A stretch of DNA of 7,179 nucleotides from Chloroflexota bacterium (GTDB taxonomy: Bacteria > Chloroflexota > Dehalococcoidia > UBA3495), in the NCBI GenBank assembly GCA_002697005.1, contig NZUD01000092.1, positions 6,744-13,922 of the forward strand. Reading direction: 5' to 3'. Position numbers and translations under genes: made by a program. The notes under the pieces were generated by a model that saw only the letters and a list, made by a program, of their open reading frames with translations, was not told the origin of the DNA and searched no databases. Shown in pieces: positions 1 through 6,040 of this stretch; the first letter of the stretch is position 1; the number at the start of each line of letters is the position of its first letter.

Positions 1-570
1 CCCTATCCATGTGGACGTCCAACCCACGGCTACATCGATGCGGCGGTCAAACTGCATCATGAGCTGGACCTGAGCCATAACGCCATCGAATCAGTTGTTG
101 TCCGCACCGATTTAGAGACCCATTCATCCAACTACAGCGTCTCTACAGGAGTTGCCCATCCACAGCAACAGGTTGAAGCCCAATTCAGTCTGACCTACTT
201 GATTGGATGTGCTCTAGCTTTGGGAGGAGTGGGTATAGACCAGATAAACGCTTTCGACAACCCAAAGGTATCGGCAGCTGCATCTCTGATTCAGGCGGAA
301 AGCAAAGAAGATATGCCGAGGGGCTGGGCCGAAATAGAAGTGGTCTGCTCCGGCGGATCAACCGCTTCGGTGGCGGTTGATCCGCCGTCTGGTTCTCCAG
401 GCAATCCTTTATCCACAAAACAGCTGGAAGAGAAATTTCGAGACTGCGCCGCTCATGCCGGACAGTGTGCTGATACTGCGTCGGTGAATCAAATCATCTC
501 TTTGATAATGGAGCCTGAATCCATGGGAGATTCCCGGGAACTGATTAAATTATCTATTCCCGCTGCTTAA
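1..570 (+). CDS. MmgE/PrpD family protein, C-terminal part (5' end outside window)
   Basis: The frame is open from the first base, so the 189 visible residues are the C-terminal part of a longer protein (family members are usually about 450-500 residues). It starts with YPCGRPTH and an IDAA segment, matching the family's conserved 'YPC...H..IDA' region. A VEAQFSLTYLIGCAL segment near residues 60-74 matches the family's 'A.FS..YAVA.AL' stretch. Near the end, SGSPGNPLS followed by EEKFRDCAAHAG matches the 'G.P.NPL....L..KF..CA' C-terminal signature. The family includes 2-methylcitrate dehydratase (PrpD) and cis-aconitate decarboxylase, which act on small di- and tricarboxylic acids, but the exact substrate cannot be read from this fragment. 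An ATG at 199 lies inside the gene and is not the start. It is followed after 21 bases by the M14/GH105 gene on the same strand, so they are likely co-transcribed. The family call is firm; the reaction is open. Confidence 0.9.
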   Translation, partial: PYPCGRPTHGYIDAAVKLHHELDLSHNAIESVVVRTDLETHSSNYSVSTGVAHPQQQVEAQFSLTYLIGCALALGGVGIDQINAFDNPKVSAAASLIQAESKEDMPRGWAEIEVVCSGGSTASVAVDPPSGSPGNPLSTKQLEEKFRDCAAHAGQCADTASVNQIISLIMEPESMGDSRELIKLSIPAA

Positions 571-578
571 CGCAACTT

Positions 579-583
579 GAGGA
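579..583 (+). promoter_or_regulatory. Ribosome binding site supporting the TTG start at 592
   Basis: GAGGA lies 8 bases before the TTG at 592, a good spacing. An in-frame ATG at 586-588 is only two bases from this site and is followed at once by TAA (589-591), so it cannot be the productive start. The next in-frame ATG is at 622, too far away for this site. TTG at 592 is therefore the best start. Confidence 0.6.
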
Positions 584-591
584 ACATGTAA

Positions 592-2286
592 TTGTCCACA
601 GAACAAACTATCAACGATGCAATGGACACTCTTATCCGTACCCGGCCTGGTTTCTGGACTCGGTCTGCTTGCGGGGTCACCCGTTCCCTGGGTCAGATTC
701 CAGCATTGTTGGACCGGGACGCCTACTCGGTGGAAACGTCCAGAGTCAGGATTTTACTGTTGGGTGGCCTTACTGGCTACCAAGCCGACGTCGATATGGC
801 CCTGCATGCTCTGGAATTATTTGCAGGCGGCGGTGATTCTCTGTCCTTGCGTATCGCCTTGAGCGCCGTACCCTGTTCCAACCCTGACGGTCTTCGTCTT
901 AACGTTGCGCCAGAGAATGGCGCTGGTGGCAACCCTTCGAGCGTTTATCCTCCAGAGGGCAAGTACTACTATGACCTAGAAGACCCGGAGAAACGCTACC
1001 TCTGGCGCTGGATCTGCTTTCAAGCGCCTGACCTAATAATCGAACTGCAGTCGGGAGATTCGTTGAACTGGGAATTCAATCAGGCCGCGCAAAGTTTGGC
1101 CCCCGGACTTGGCGCAAAGAGTATCTCCGGCGGACAGGGGCTTCTGGCGGCCCTTGGTTCCGGTCATCCTGACGGACTGGGTACGGTGCCTGGTCTACGT
1201 CTTACGGCAACCGACGAGCAATTACCAAGAGAACTTGGCAGACTGTTTAGCATGCTGCGCCAGTTAGATATGTTGGGCAAGTCGAAGGCCCGTCAGACTC
1301 TGGATGCCCGGCGAGGCAGGCCCAAGACCGAGATCGCCAAAGCGTTAGCCACCGCCTATGGCCACACCTTTGACCCTGTGGTCTACACCCAAGGTGTGCC
1401 AATCAGCGGACGTCTCAGACTCCACCAGCTGGAACCCTCTAGCGATAATCCCGCGCCTGATATAGCTACGATGTTAGAAGGTTTTGCCATGGCGGGGGTT
1501 CCTGAAGACCTGGCCCCGTCGGGTTTGGCGTCGGTGGTCTGGGGGGACGAATTGGCTTACTCCACTGGTGAGGCCCGCTACAACGAGTTGGTCATCCAAG
1601 CTGCTGAACGATTCGAGTCCAGAGGCCAGGGAGTCGCGCCCAGACCTTGCGATCCTGATTTCCGGACGGAAGACATGTTCATGAGCGGCGCCATCCTCGG
1701 CCGGGCTTTCAATCTCACCGGAAACGCCAAATACATAGATATCTTGGCCGATTTCATACTAAGTGGGAAGATACAACAAACCCACGGACTATTTTGGCAT
1801 TGCCGCTCCGCAGCCTATTATTGGGGTAGGGGCAACGGGTTTGCCGCGATGGGATTGGCGGAAGCCCTGACCTATCTACCTGAGGACCATACGAGCCGAT
1901 CCGCTGTCATCGCAATGTATAAACGCCTCATGGACTCTCTGGGCCGCCTACAGCACCACTCAGGTATGTTGAACCAAGTGTTGGACGTTCCAGGGTCATA
2001 TCTAGAGTTCACTGCTACTTGCATGATGGGCTATGCCATGGCCCGGGGTATTCGCATGGGGTTCCTCTCGGATGAATTCAAGACAGTTGTTGATTTGGCT
2101 TGGCAGGGCGTGGCGGAACGGGTGGACGACATCGGCAACGTGGTTGATGGCTGCGCCAGCACCGGGGTACAGAACAACGTCCGGGACTACTTGGACCGCC
2201 CAGCTATATTTGGCTTCGACGACCGCAGCGGTGGCATGGCGCTCTGGTTCGCCGTGGAGATGGAACGTCTCGCTCGCGGTATCTGA
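592..2286 (+). CDS. Two-domain protein: degenerate M14 carboxypeptidase-like domain fused to GH88/GH105-like unsaturated uronyl hydrolase
   Basis: A 564-residue protein with no signal peptide or membrane segment, so probably cytoplasmic. Residues about 20-210 resemble an M14 zinc carboxypeptidase: an ILLLGG strand at 54-59, PCSNPDG at 94-100 (family 'P..NPDG') and PDLIIELQSGD at 146-156 (family 'PDL..D.H.G'). The zinc ligands are missing: the expected HxxE reads T61-G-Y-Q64 and the later His is Q153. Residues about 310-564 match GH105/GH88: EDMFMSG at 360-366 with D361 as probable catalytic Asp, GLFWHC at 399-404, WGRGNGF at 411-417, NQVLDVPGSYLE at 461-472 and a CASTGV segment at 521-526. 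Known GH105 enzymes remove unsaturated uronic acid left at oligosaccharide ends by polysaccharide lyases. The hydrolase part is shorter than a stand-alone GH105 (about 370 residues), so its first helices may be altered. TTG is chosen as start because of the well-spaced GAGGA. The glycan substrate is unknown. Confidence 0.8.
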   Translation: MSTEQTINDAMDTLIRTRPGFWTRSACGVTRSLGQIPALLDRDAYSVETSRVRILLLGGLTGYQADVDMALHALELFAGGGDSLSLRIALSAVPCSNPDGLRLNVAPENGAGGNPSSVYPPEGKYYYDLEDPEKRYLWRWICFQAPDLIIELQSGDSLNWEFNQAAQSLAPGLGAKSISGGQGLLAALGSGHPDGLGTVPGLRLTATDEQLPRELGRLFSMLRQLDMLGKSKARQTLDARRGRPKTEIAKALATAYGHTFDPVVYTQGVPISGRLRLHQLEPSSDNPAPDIATMLEGFAMAGVPEDLAPSGLASVVWGDELAYSTGEARYNELVIQAAERFESRGQGVAPRPCDPDFRTEDMFMSGAILGRAFNLTGNAKYIDILADFILSGKIQQTHGLFWHCRSAAYYWGRGNGFAAMGLAEALTYLPEDHTSRSAVIAMYKRLMDSLGRLQHHSGMLNQVLDVPGSYLEFTATCMMGYAMARGIRMGFLSDEFKTVVDLAWQGVAERVDDIGNVVDGCASTGVQNNVRDYLDRPAIFGFDDRSGGMALWFAVEMERLARGI

Positions 2287-2298
2287 TCAGAGATTATA

Positions 2299-2302
2299 GA
2301 GG
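2299..2302 (+). promoter_or_regulatory. Ribosome binding site supporting the GTG start at 2310
   Basis: GAGG lies 7 bases before GTG at 2310, with a second AGG just after it. No in-frame ATG occurs near the start; the next Met is residue 39, inside the nucleotide-binding fold. This makes GTG the clear start. Confidence 0.6.
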
Positions 2303-2309
2303 TAGGTTT

Positions 2310-3485
2310 GTGCGCAAATCATTGACATATAACTATGACAGTGTGGCCCAAGAAGTGGTCTGCGCCGAGGACGCCATCAACAGCCTGACTGCAATCCTAG
2401 ACCGGTTGGGTGGGACCCGGGCAATGGTTATTTGCGGCCCCACCATATTGGATAAATCTGACGTGGTCCGCCGGGTGCAGTCTTCCCTTGGAGATTGCTG
2501 CGTCGGCCTGTTCTCAGGCGTGCTCCCTCATTCTCCGGTGCACACCTTAGGTGAAGCGATGGAATTGGTTGCTGATCTTAAACCAGATGCTTTAGTCAGC
2601 GTCGGTGGCGGCAGCACCCACGATACCACCAAAGGGATCGCCACGCTGTTGGGCGAAGGCGGCAAGATTCATGACCACCAGGTCATCTTCGAGCCGCCAG
2701 ACAAGATAGTCATGCCCCACCTGTCCAAAGACCGAGTTCCTATCATCGCCGTTTCCACCACTATGGGAGCAGCCGAACTCAGCCGTGGAGCTGGGTTTGC
2801 CGACAGAGATTTAGGAAGAAAAATCTCTGTTGCCGACCCGGCAACAATTCCCCGTTCGATCGTCATTGATGGCCAGGCTCTGGCCACTACTCCCATGGCT
2901 ATCCTCCTCTCTACGGCCATGGGACAACTGCGAGTAGCCATAGAGTCGGTTTATTCGGCCAAACACAACCCCATCTCGGATTCGTTGGCGTTGGGCGCGA
3001 TCTCGATGTTGGTGGAGAACTTGCCCCATTGCCCCGAATTGGAGGTAGATCGCCTGCTCAACACGAAGACGGCGGCGGCAATGGCGTCGTTGGGGAGTGT
3101 GGGCGGCGGAATCAATACCGCCACAGCCCATCATGTCGGTGGTATCTTTGACGTTCCCCACGGCGATGCGAACGCCATCATGCTGCCTCATAGCATGCGG
3201 TTCAACGCTGATGCTTCGGCTGACCGCCAAGCGCTAATCGCCCAGGCAATGGGTATCAACACCCGCGGGATGAACGATCATGAGGCAGCATTGTCTGCAG
3301 CGGACGCGGTGGAGGACCTCCGGAATGCTTTAGGGCTACCGGGCCGGCTCCGCGATGTGGGCGTGCCGGAAGAAGGTCTGGAGCTGATCGCGGCGGCCAC
3401 CCTTAAAGACCGGTCTCTGGCCACTAACCCAACGCCGGTAAGTGACGCCGGGCCAATCATGCAGGTGCTAAGGAGTTCTTGGTAG
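2310..3485 (+). CDS. Iron-containing alcohol dehydrogenase / maleylacetate reductase-like protein with altered metal site
   Basis: A 391-residue soluble protein of normal Fe-ADH length. The nucleotide-binding GGGS motif is at 99-102 (DALVSVGGGST). A PIIAVSTTMGAAELS segment (144-158) matches the family's 'P.IA.PTT.G.GSE' region. Near the C-terminal domain, AHHVGG (273-278) and VPHGDANAI with LPH (282-293) match the family's 'AH.LG...PHG.ANA..LPH' block. SVYSAKHNPISD (213-224) is closer to maleylacetate reductases than to classical alcohol dehydrogenases. Known relatives reduce a carbonyl or C=C bond with NAD(P)H. By gapless alignment to FucO from memory, metal ligands D196, H200 and H263 are replaced by G205, V209 and T270; only H284 (FucO H277) and the catalytic-site H274 (FucO H267) remain. 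It may be a metal-independent reductase or have a new activity. It lies 24 bases after the M14/GH105 stop, so is likely in the same operon. Confidence 0.85.
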   Translation: MRKSLTYNYDSVAQEVVCAEDAINSLTAILDRLGGTRAMVICGPTILDKSDVVRRVQSSLGDCCVGLFSGVLPHSPVHTLGEAMELVADLKPDALVSVGGGSTHDTTKGIATLLGEGGKIHDHQVIFEPPDKIVMPHLSKDRVPIIAVSTTMGAAELSRGAGFADRDLGRKISVADPATIPRSIVIDGQALATTPMAILLSTAMGQLRVAIESVYSAKHNPISDSLALGAISMLVENLPHCPELEVDRLLNTKTAAAMASLGSVGGGINTATAHHVGGIFDVPHGDANAIMLPHSMRFNADASADRQALIAQAMGINTRGMNDHEAALSAADAVEDLRNALGLPGRLRDVGVPEEGLELIAAATLKDRSLATNPTPVSDAGPIMQVLRSSW

Positions 3486-3498
3486 TCTAATACCTTCT

Positions 3499-3519
3499 AA
3501 CTTTGCCGGAAGCGAAGTT
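3499..3519 (+). terminator. Hairpin after the Fe-ADH-like gene, possible weak terminator
   Basis: AACTTTGC and GCGAAGTT form an 8-bp stem (one G-T pair) around a 5-base loop, starting 13 bases after the stop codon. No run of T follows (CTGTAAGG), so intrinsic termination would be weak. It could instead protect the 3' end of the operon mRNA. Confidence 0.3.
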
Positions 3520-3622
3520 CTGTAAGGACTGACTGTAGATTCAGTGGGGCAAGATGGCAAGATGCTGTAGTTGGCCAGAGATTTGCGCCTGCATGTCCTA
3601 ACTCAGGAAAACGCATGGCGTA

Positions 3623-3640
3623 TGGCGGATTCTGCCGCCA
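3623..3640 (+). repeat. Short GC-rich inverted repeat (TGGCGG / CCGCCA)
   Basis: Perfect 6-bp arms TGGCGG (3623-3628) and CCGCCA (3635-3640) flank a 6-base loop. It lies about 115 bases upstream of the aldolase start and inside the possible leader ORF. No T-run follows, so it is not a standard terminator. An operator or RNA hairpin role is possible. Confidence 0.4.
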
Positions 3641-3741
3641 GAAACGTTGACTACGAATTTGTATATTCTTAGCCTGAATGGCAAAATGGCTGAGCTCGCT
3701 GCCTCTTCGATAGCGGGACGGCAGGATTTATTCTCGATTTC

Positions 3742-3747
3742 AGGAGG
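3742..3747 (+). promoter_or_regulatory. Strong ribosome binding site for the GTG start at 3754
   Basis: AGGAGG sits 6 bases before GTG at 3754. It is the strongest Shine-Dalgarno match in the window and fixes this GTG as the start. Confidence 0.8.
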
Positions 3748-3753
3748 GCCATC

Positions 3754-4509
3754 GTGGCGTCAATAAGGGTCAACAAAACCAAACAGAAACTACAGAACGG
3801 AGAGATCGTAACCGTGATTTCCGGACTCCAGAGCAGCGACATCATTGATTTTCTAGGGCCTATGGGGTTTGATGCCGCATGGATCGAAATGGAACACGGC
3901 TCGGTGGACTGGGACTCATTGGGCGATATGACCCGGGCCTGTGATCTTTGGGAGATGGCTTCCATCACCAGAGTCAACTCCAACGATCCCGGCCTGATTA
4001 CTCGCACGCTGGATAGGGGTTCCATGGGCATCGTTGTGCCTCACGTGAATTCTCATGAAGCTGCCGAACAAGCTGCACAGTCCGCGAAATATGCACCACT
4101 GGGTTACCGGGGCATGTTTGGAGGACGGCAGTCTTTTGGAGTCGGGGAGTATTTTCATCAGGCAAACGACCAAACGATGGTGGTGGTGCTTTTGGAAGAG
4201 GTGGAAGCTCTATCCAACCTGGACGAGATTCTAACAGTGCCCGATATCGACGTATTTTTCGTGGCGCCGTCAGATCTCTCACAGACGATGGGCCATATCG
4301 GTAATGCCGGACATCCGGATGTATTGAAGGCCATAGACGAAGCTATCTCGAAGATAACCGGTGCAGGGAAGGTAGCAGGGACTTTGGTCAACGATGGGAA
4401 CTTAGAGGCCTATGCGCAAAAAGGGGTTCAGTTCCTGATGACTTCTTGGAACGGGTGGGTGGCAAGTGGGGCAACTGAGTTCGTGGACAAAGCCGCCAAA
4501 GCACGCTAA
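3754..4509 (+). CDS. HpcH/HpaI family (class II, metal-dependent) 2-keto-acid aldolase
   Basis: A 251-residue protein, the usual length for this cytosolic TIM-barrel family, which reversibly splits 2-keto-3-deoxy or 4-hydroxy-2-keto acids into pyruvate (or a relative) and an aldehyde. Visible signatures run in order. WIEMEHG at 43-49 carries the catalytic His as H48. TRVNSND at 72-78 has R73, equivalent to the substrate-binding Arg. GIVVPHVNS follows at 92-100, then PLGYRGMFGGR at 115-125. LLEEVEAL at 146-153 contains the metal-binding Glu, E148. APSDLSQTMG at 171-180 contains the metal-binding Asp, D174. All key residues are present, so it should be active. Sequence alone does not separate subfamilies such as HpaI, GarL and RhmA. 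It lies 268 bases after the Fe-ADH-like gene and converges with the MFS gene, 12 bases away. Confidence 0.92.
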   Translation: MASIRVNKTKQKLQNGEIVTVISGLQSSDIIDFLGPMGFDAAWIEMEHGSVDWDSLGDMTRACDLWEMASITRVNSNDPGLITRTLDRGSMGIVVPHVNSHEAAEQAAQSAKYAPLGYRGMFGGRQSFGVGEYFHQANDQTMVVVLLEEVEALSNLDEILTVPDIDVFFVAPSDLSQTMGHIGNAGHPDVLKAIDEAISKITGAGKVAGTLVNDGNLEAYAQKGVQFLMTSWNGWVASGATEFVDKAAKAR

Positions 4510-4521
4510 CTAACTCAAGGA

Positions 4522-5820
4522 TTACTGGCCATGTAGTTGGTCCTCGTCCCTCGCGATATTCTCACCGCCCGTTGTTTTCAGAGGTATCAGGAGTAGAGCG
4601 CCTATCAAGAAGAACGCCGCGTCCGCGGTTATGAGTACCTGGTAGCCAAAGTCATCAGGGTGCCCAGGAATGTGGTTCATGGCGTCTATGATTGGCCCCA
4701 AAAACTTGGCGCCAGCGGCTCCACAGACAGTTGCCAGATTCACGATGCCGATATGCAGTCCCGCCTGACTCTCGTCTGCCAGTTCGTTGGCCAATGCCCA
4801 GTTTGCGCTCAGCAGTACGCCCACAGTTGCGGCGATGACACTGGCAATGACCAGCACCTGGATGGAATCATCGGCGGTCAACATCCAAAGGGTACTTATG
4901 GCAGCGCCAATAGCTCCGGCCATGACCACTGACTTACGGCCAACCCGGTCAGATACCCAGCCCGCGATGTAGACTGCTATGGCCAGTGTCCCTGCAATCA
5001 CCAATATCATGCGCCCCAACGCCTCCGCCGGATTGTCCAGGCCCACGGAATCGCGGAGGAAGAACAGGCCGTAGGTCTGGAAAGAAGCTATGGCCGTAAT
5101 CATCATCAACCTCGACCCCAGGAACAGCCCCAACTGCGGGTTCAGTACCGACCGAAAAGAAGGGGCTATTCCTGGGCGTTGAGATTTGGATGGTGAAGAA
5201 AACTCGCGTCGAGATATCTGGACGGAAGTGATGGAGATTGCCAGTATAAGCAAGAAGGCGAGGATTCCTAAGGACAGCCATTCCCAGTCGATGTTAGACC
5301 CGGTCTTCGTGATCAACGAGCCGGCGATAGCAATCATCACCGCCCCACCGGCCGCATCTGACATTATTTTCATGGACGATGCCATGCCGATACGGTTCAG
5401 TGGTACACAGTCTCTGATCAGCGCTAGTCCGGGGCCATAGGCGATATTTACATTGGCCTGAATGAATAACCAAACGCCGAATAGGACGCCGAAATTGGGC
5501 GCTAAGCGGATGCCAATCAAACCGACAGCGGCGAAAACCGAGCCCCAGAGGATGAAGGGGACTCGCCGGCCCAGAGGAAACTGAGTCCGGTCGCTGATTC
5601 GACCTATGGTTGGCTGGATCAGCGCCGCCATAATCAGGCCACTGATTCCGAGGATAGCCAGGTAGGTGTTCTTTAAACCTTCTGGTGCCACCGTCAACAC
5701 GATTATGGGTAGGACCACCGTATCCATGGCCAATATGAACCCAGTTATACCAAAGCTAAAAGAATTCAGCTTCAGGAGGTCCCATTGGCTCCATACTTGG
5801 ACCCATGAACCCTGTGCCAT
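4522..5820 (-). CDS. Major facilitator superfamily transporter, 12 TM, GPH/sugar-symporter-like
   Basis: A 432-residue inner-membrane carrier with about twelve hydrophobic helices: roughly 21-43, 52-72, 88-105, 109-129, 155-172, 180-200, 226-252, 268-290, 296-313, 320-340, 353-378 and 394-413. A charged central loop lies at 201-225. The loop between TM2 and TM3 reads GRISDRTQFPLGRR (73-86), the MFS signature in the form common in glycoside-cation symporters and sucrose-type carriers. The second-half copy is GWVSDRVGRK (287-296). This suggests a proton- or cation-coupled importer or exporter of a small polar compound, and neighbouring genes make a sugar acid or oligosaccharide plausible, but the substrate cannot be read. 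The ATG at 5818-5820 leaves a normal 20-residue tail before TM1. No strong ribosome site precedes it; the best, AGGCGG, is rather distant. It converges with the aldolase and diverges from the BtuF-like gene. Confidence 0.9.
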   Translation of the reverse strand: MAQGSWVQVWSQWDLLKLNSFSFGITGFILAMDTVVLPIIVLTVAPEGLKNTYLAILGISGLIMAALIQPTIGRISDRTQFPLGRRVPFILWGSVFAAVGLIGIRLAPNFGVLFGVWLFIQANVNIAYGPGLALIRDCVPLNRIGMASSMKIMSDAAGGAVMIAIAGSLITKTGSNIDWEWLSLGILAFLLILAISITSVQISRREFSSPSKSQRPGIAPSFRSVLNPQLGLFLGSRLMMITAIASFQTYGLFFLRDSVGLDNPAEALGRMILVIAGTLAIAVYIAGWVSDRVGRKSVVMAGAIGAAISTLWMLTADDSIQVLVIASVIAATVGVLLSANWALANELADESQAGLHIGIVNLATVCGAAGAKFLGPIIDAMNHIPGHPDDFGYQVLITADAAFFLIGALLLIPLKTTGGENIARDEDQLHGQ

Positions 5821-6040
5821 GATGGGCGACCGCCTGGTTTAAGATCGGCTCGCGATGGTTTGTAACCGCTTGGTTTGGCTCAGTCATCTGTGCCTACCTT
5901 TGCAGTTTATCGGAGTCTATAATACATCAGATTTCACACTTGAAACTTCTGATCGGTGGCGCTTGTTATTCGGATTTTATGGTCTCGATTAAAACACCTG
6001 CGGCAAACCTTTAAAACTCTTGTAGGATGACGATTAAGGC
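5821..6040. promoter_or_regulatory. Divergent promoter region between the MFS and BtuF-like genes
   Basis: This 220-base AT-richer gap must hold promoters for both genes. On the plus strand, TTGAAA (5940-5945) and TGTTAT (5964-5969) are 18 bases apart and match 9 of 12 consensus bases. A perfect TATAAT (5918-5923) lies upstream of this, but without a good -35. On the minus strand, the same spot reads TATTAT (5924-5919), a 5/6 match to -10, with a weak -35. The inverted repeat at 5926-5953 lies between these elements. No cobalamin riboswitch boxes are visible. Confidence 0.5.
5926..5953. repeat. Inverted repeat, probable operator between divergent promoters
   Basis: The left arm, ATCAGA-TTTCA (5926-5936), is matched by the right arm, TGAAA-CT-TCTGAT (5941-5953). 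All 11 bases of the left arm pair, with a 2-base bulge in the right arm and a 4-base centre. It overlaps the candidate plus-strand -35 (5940-5945) and lies just beside the minus-strand -10. A regulator bound here could control both genes. No regulator gene is in the window. Confidence 0.5.

Larger units (their letters stand above)
3486..3753 (+). other. Intergenic region before the aldolase gene, possible leader ORF and hairpin
   Basis: This 268-base gap holds no gene of normal size. It contains the hairpin at 3499-3519; a short tandem repeat of CAAGATG (3550-3556 and 3558-3564); and an 11-codon ORF at 3615-3650 (MAYGGFCRQKR) with AGGA 6 bases upstream. It also contains a second hairpin (3623-3640) inside that ORF. 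A TTGACT at 3647-3652 resembles a -35 box, but the hexamer 17 bases on (TAGCCT, 3670-3675) is a poor -10. No confident promoter was found, though the gap is long enough for the aldolase to have its own. Confidence 0.4.

Noticed and set aside
199..570. A separate small gene starting at the ATG at 199
   Set aside because: The same frame is open and family-like back to base 1, so this is the inside of the MmgE/PrpD gene.
2811..3230. A 139-codon minus-strand ORF inside the Fe-ADH-like gene
   Set aside because: Its composition is rich in Arg, His and Ser with no recognisable motifs, while the plus strand has a full conserved protein.
3669..4031. A 120-codon minus-strand ORF overlapping the aldolase start
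   Set aside because: No family resemblance and no ribosome site; the aldolase on the other strand has a strong one and all catalytic residues.
5821..6040. A cobalamin riboswitch upstream of the BtuF-like gene
   Set aside because: I looked for the conserved B12-box (GCCACTG-like) and a structured leader of about 200 bases and saw neither.
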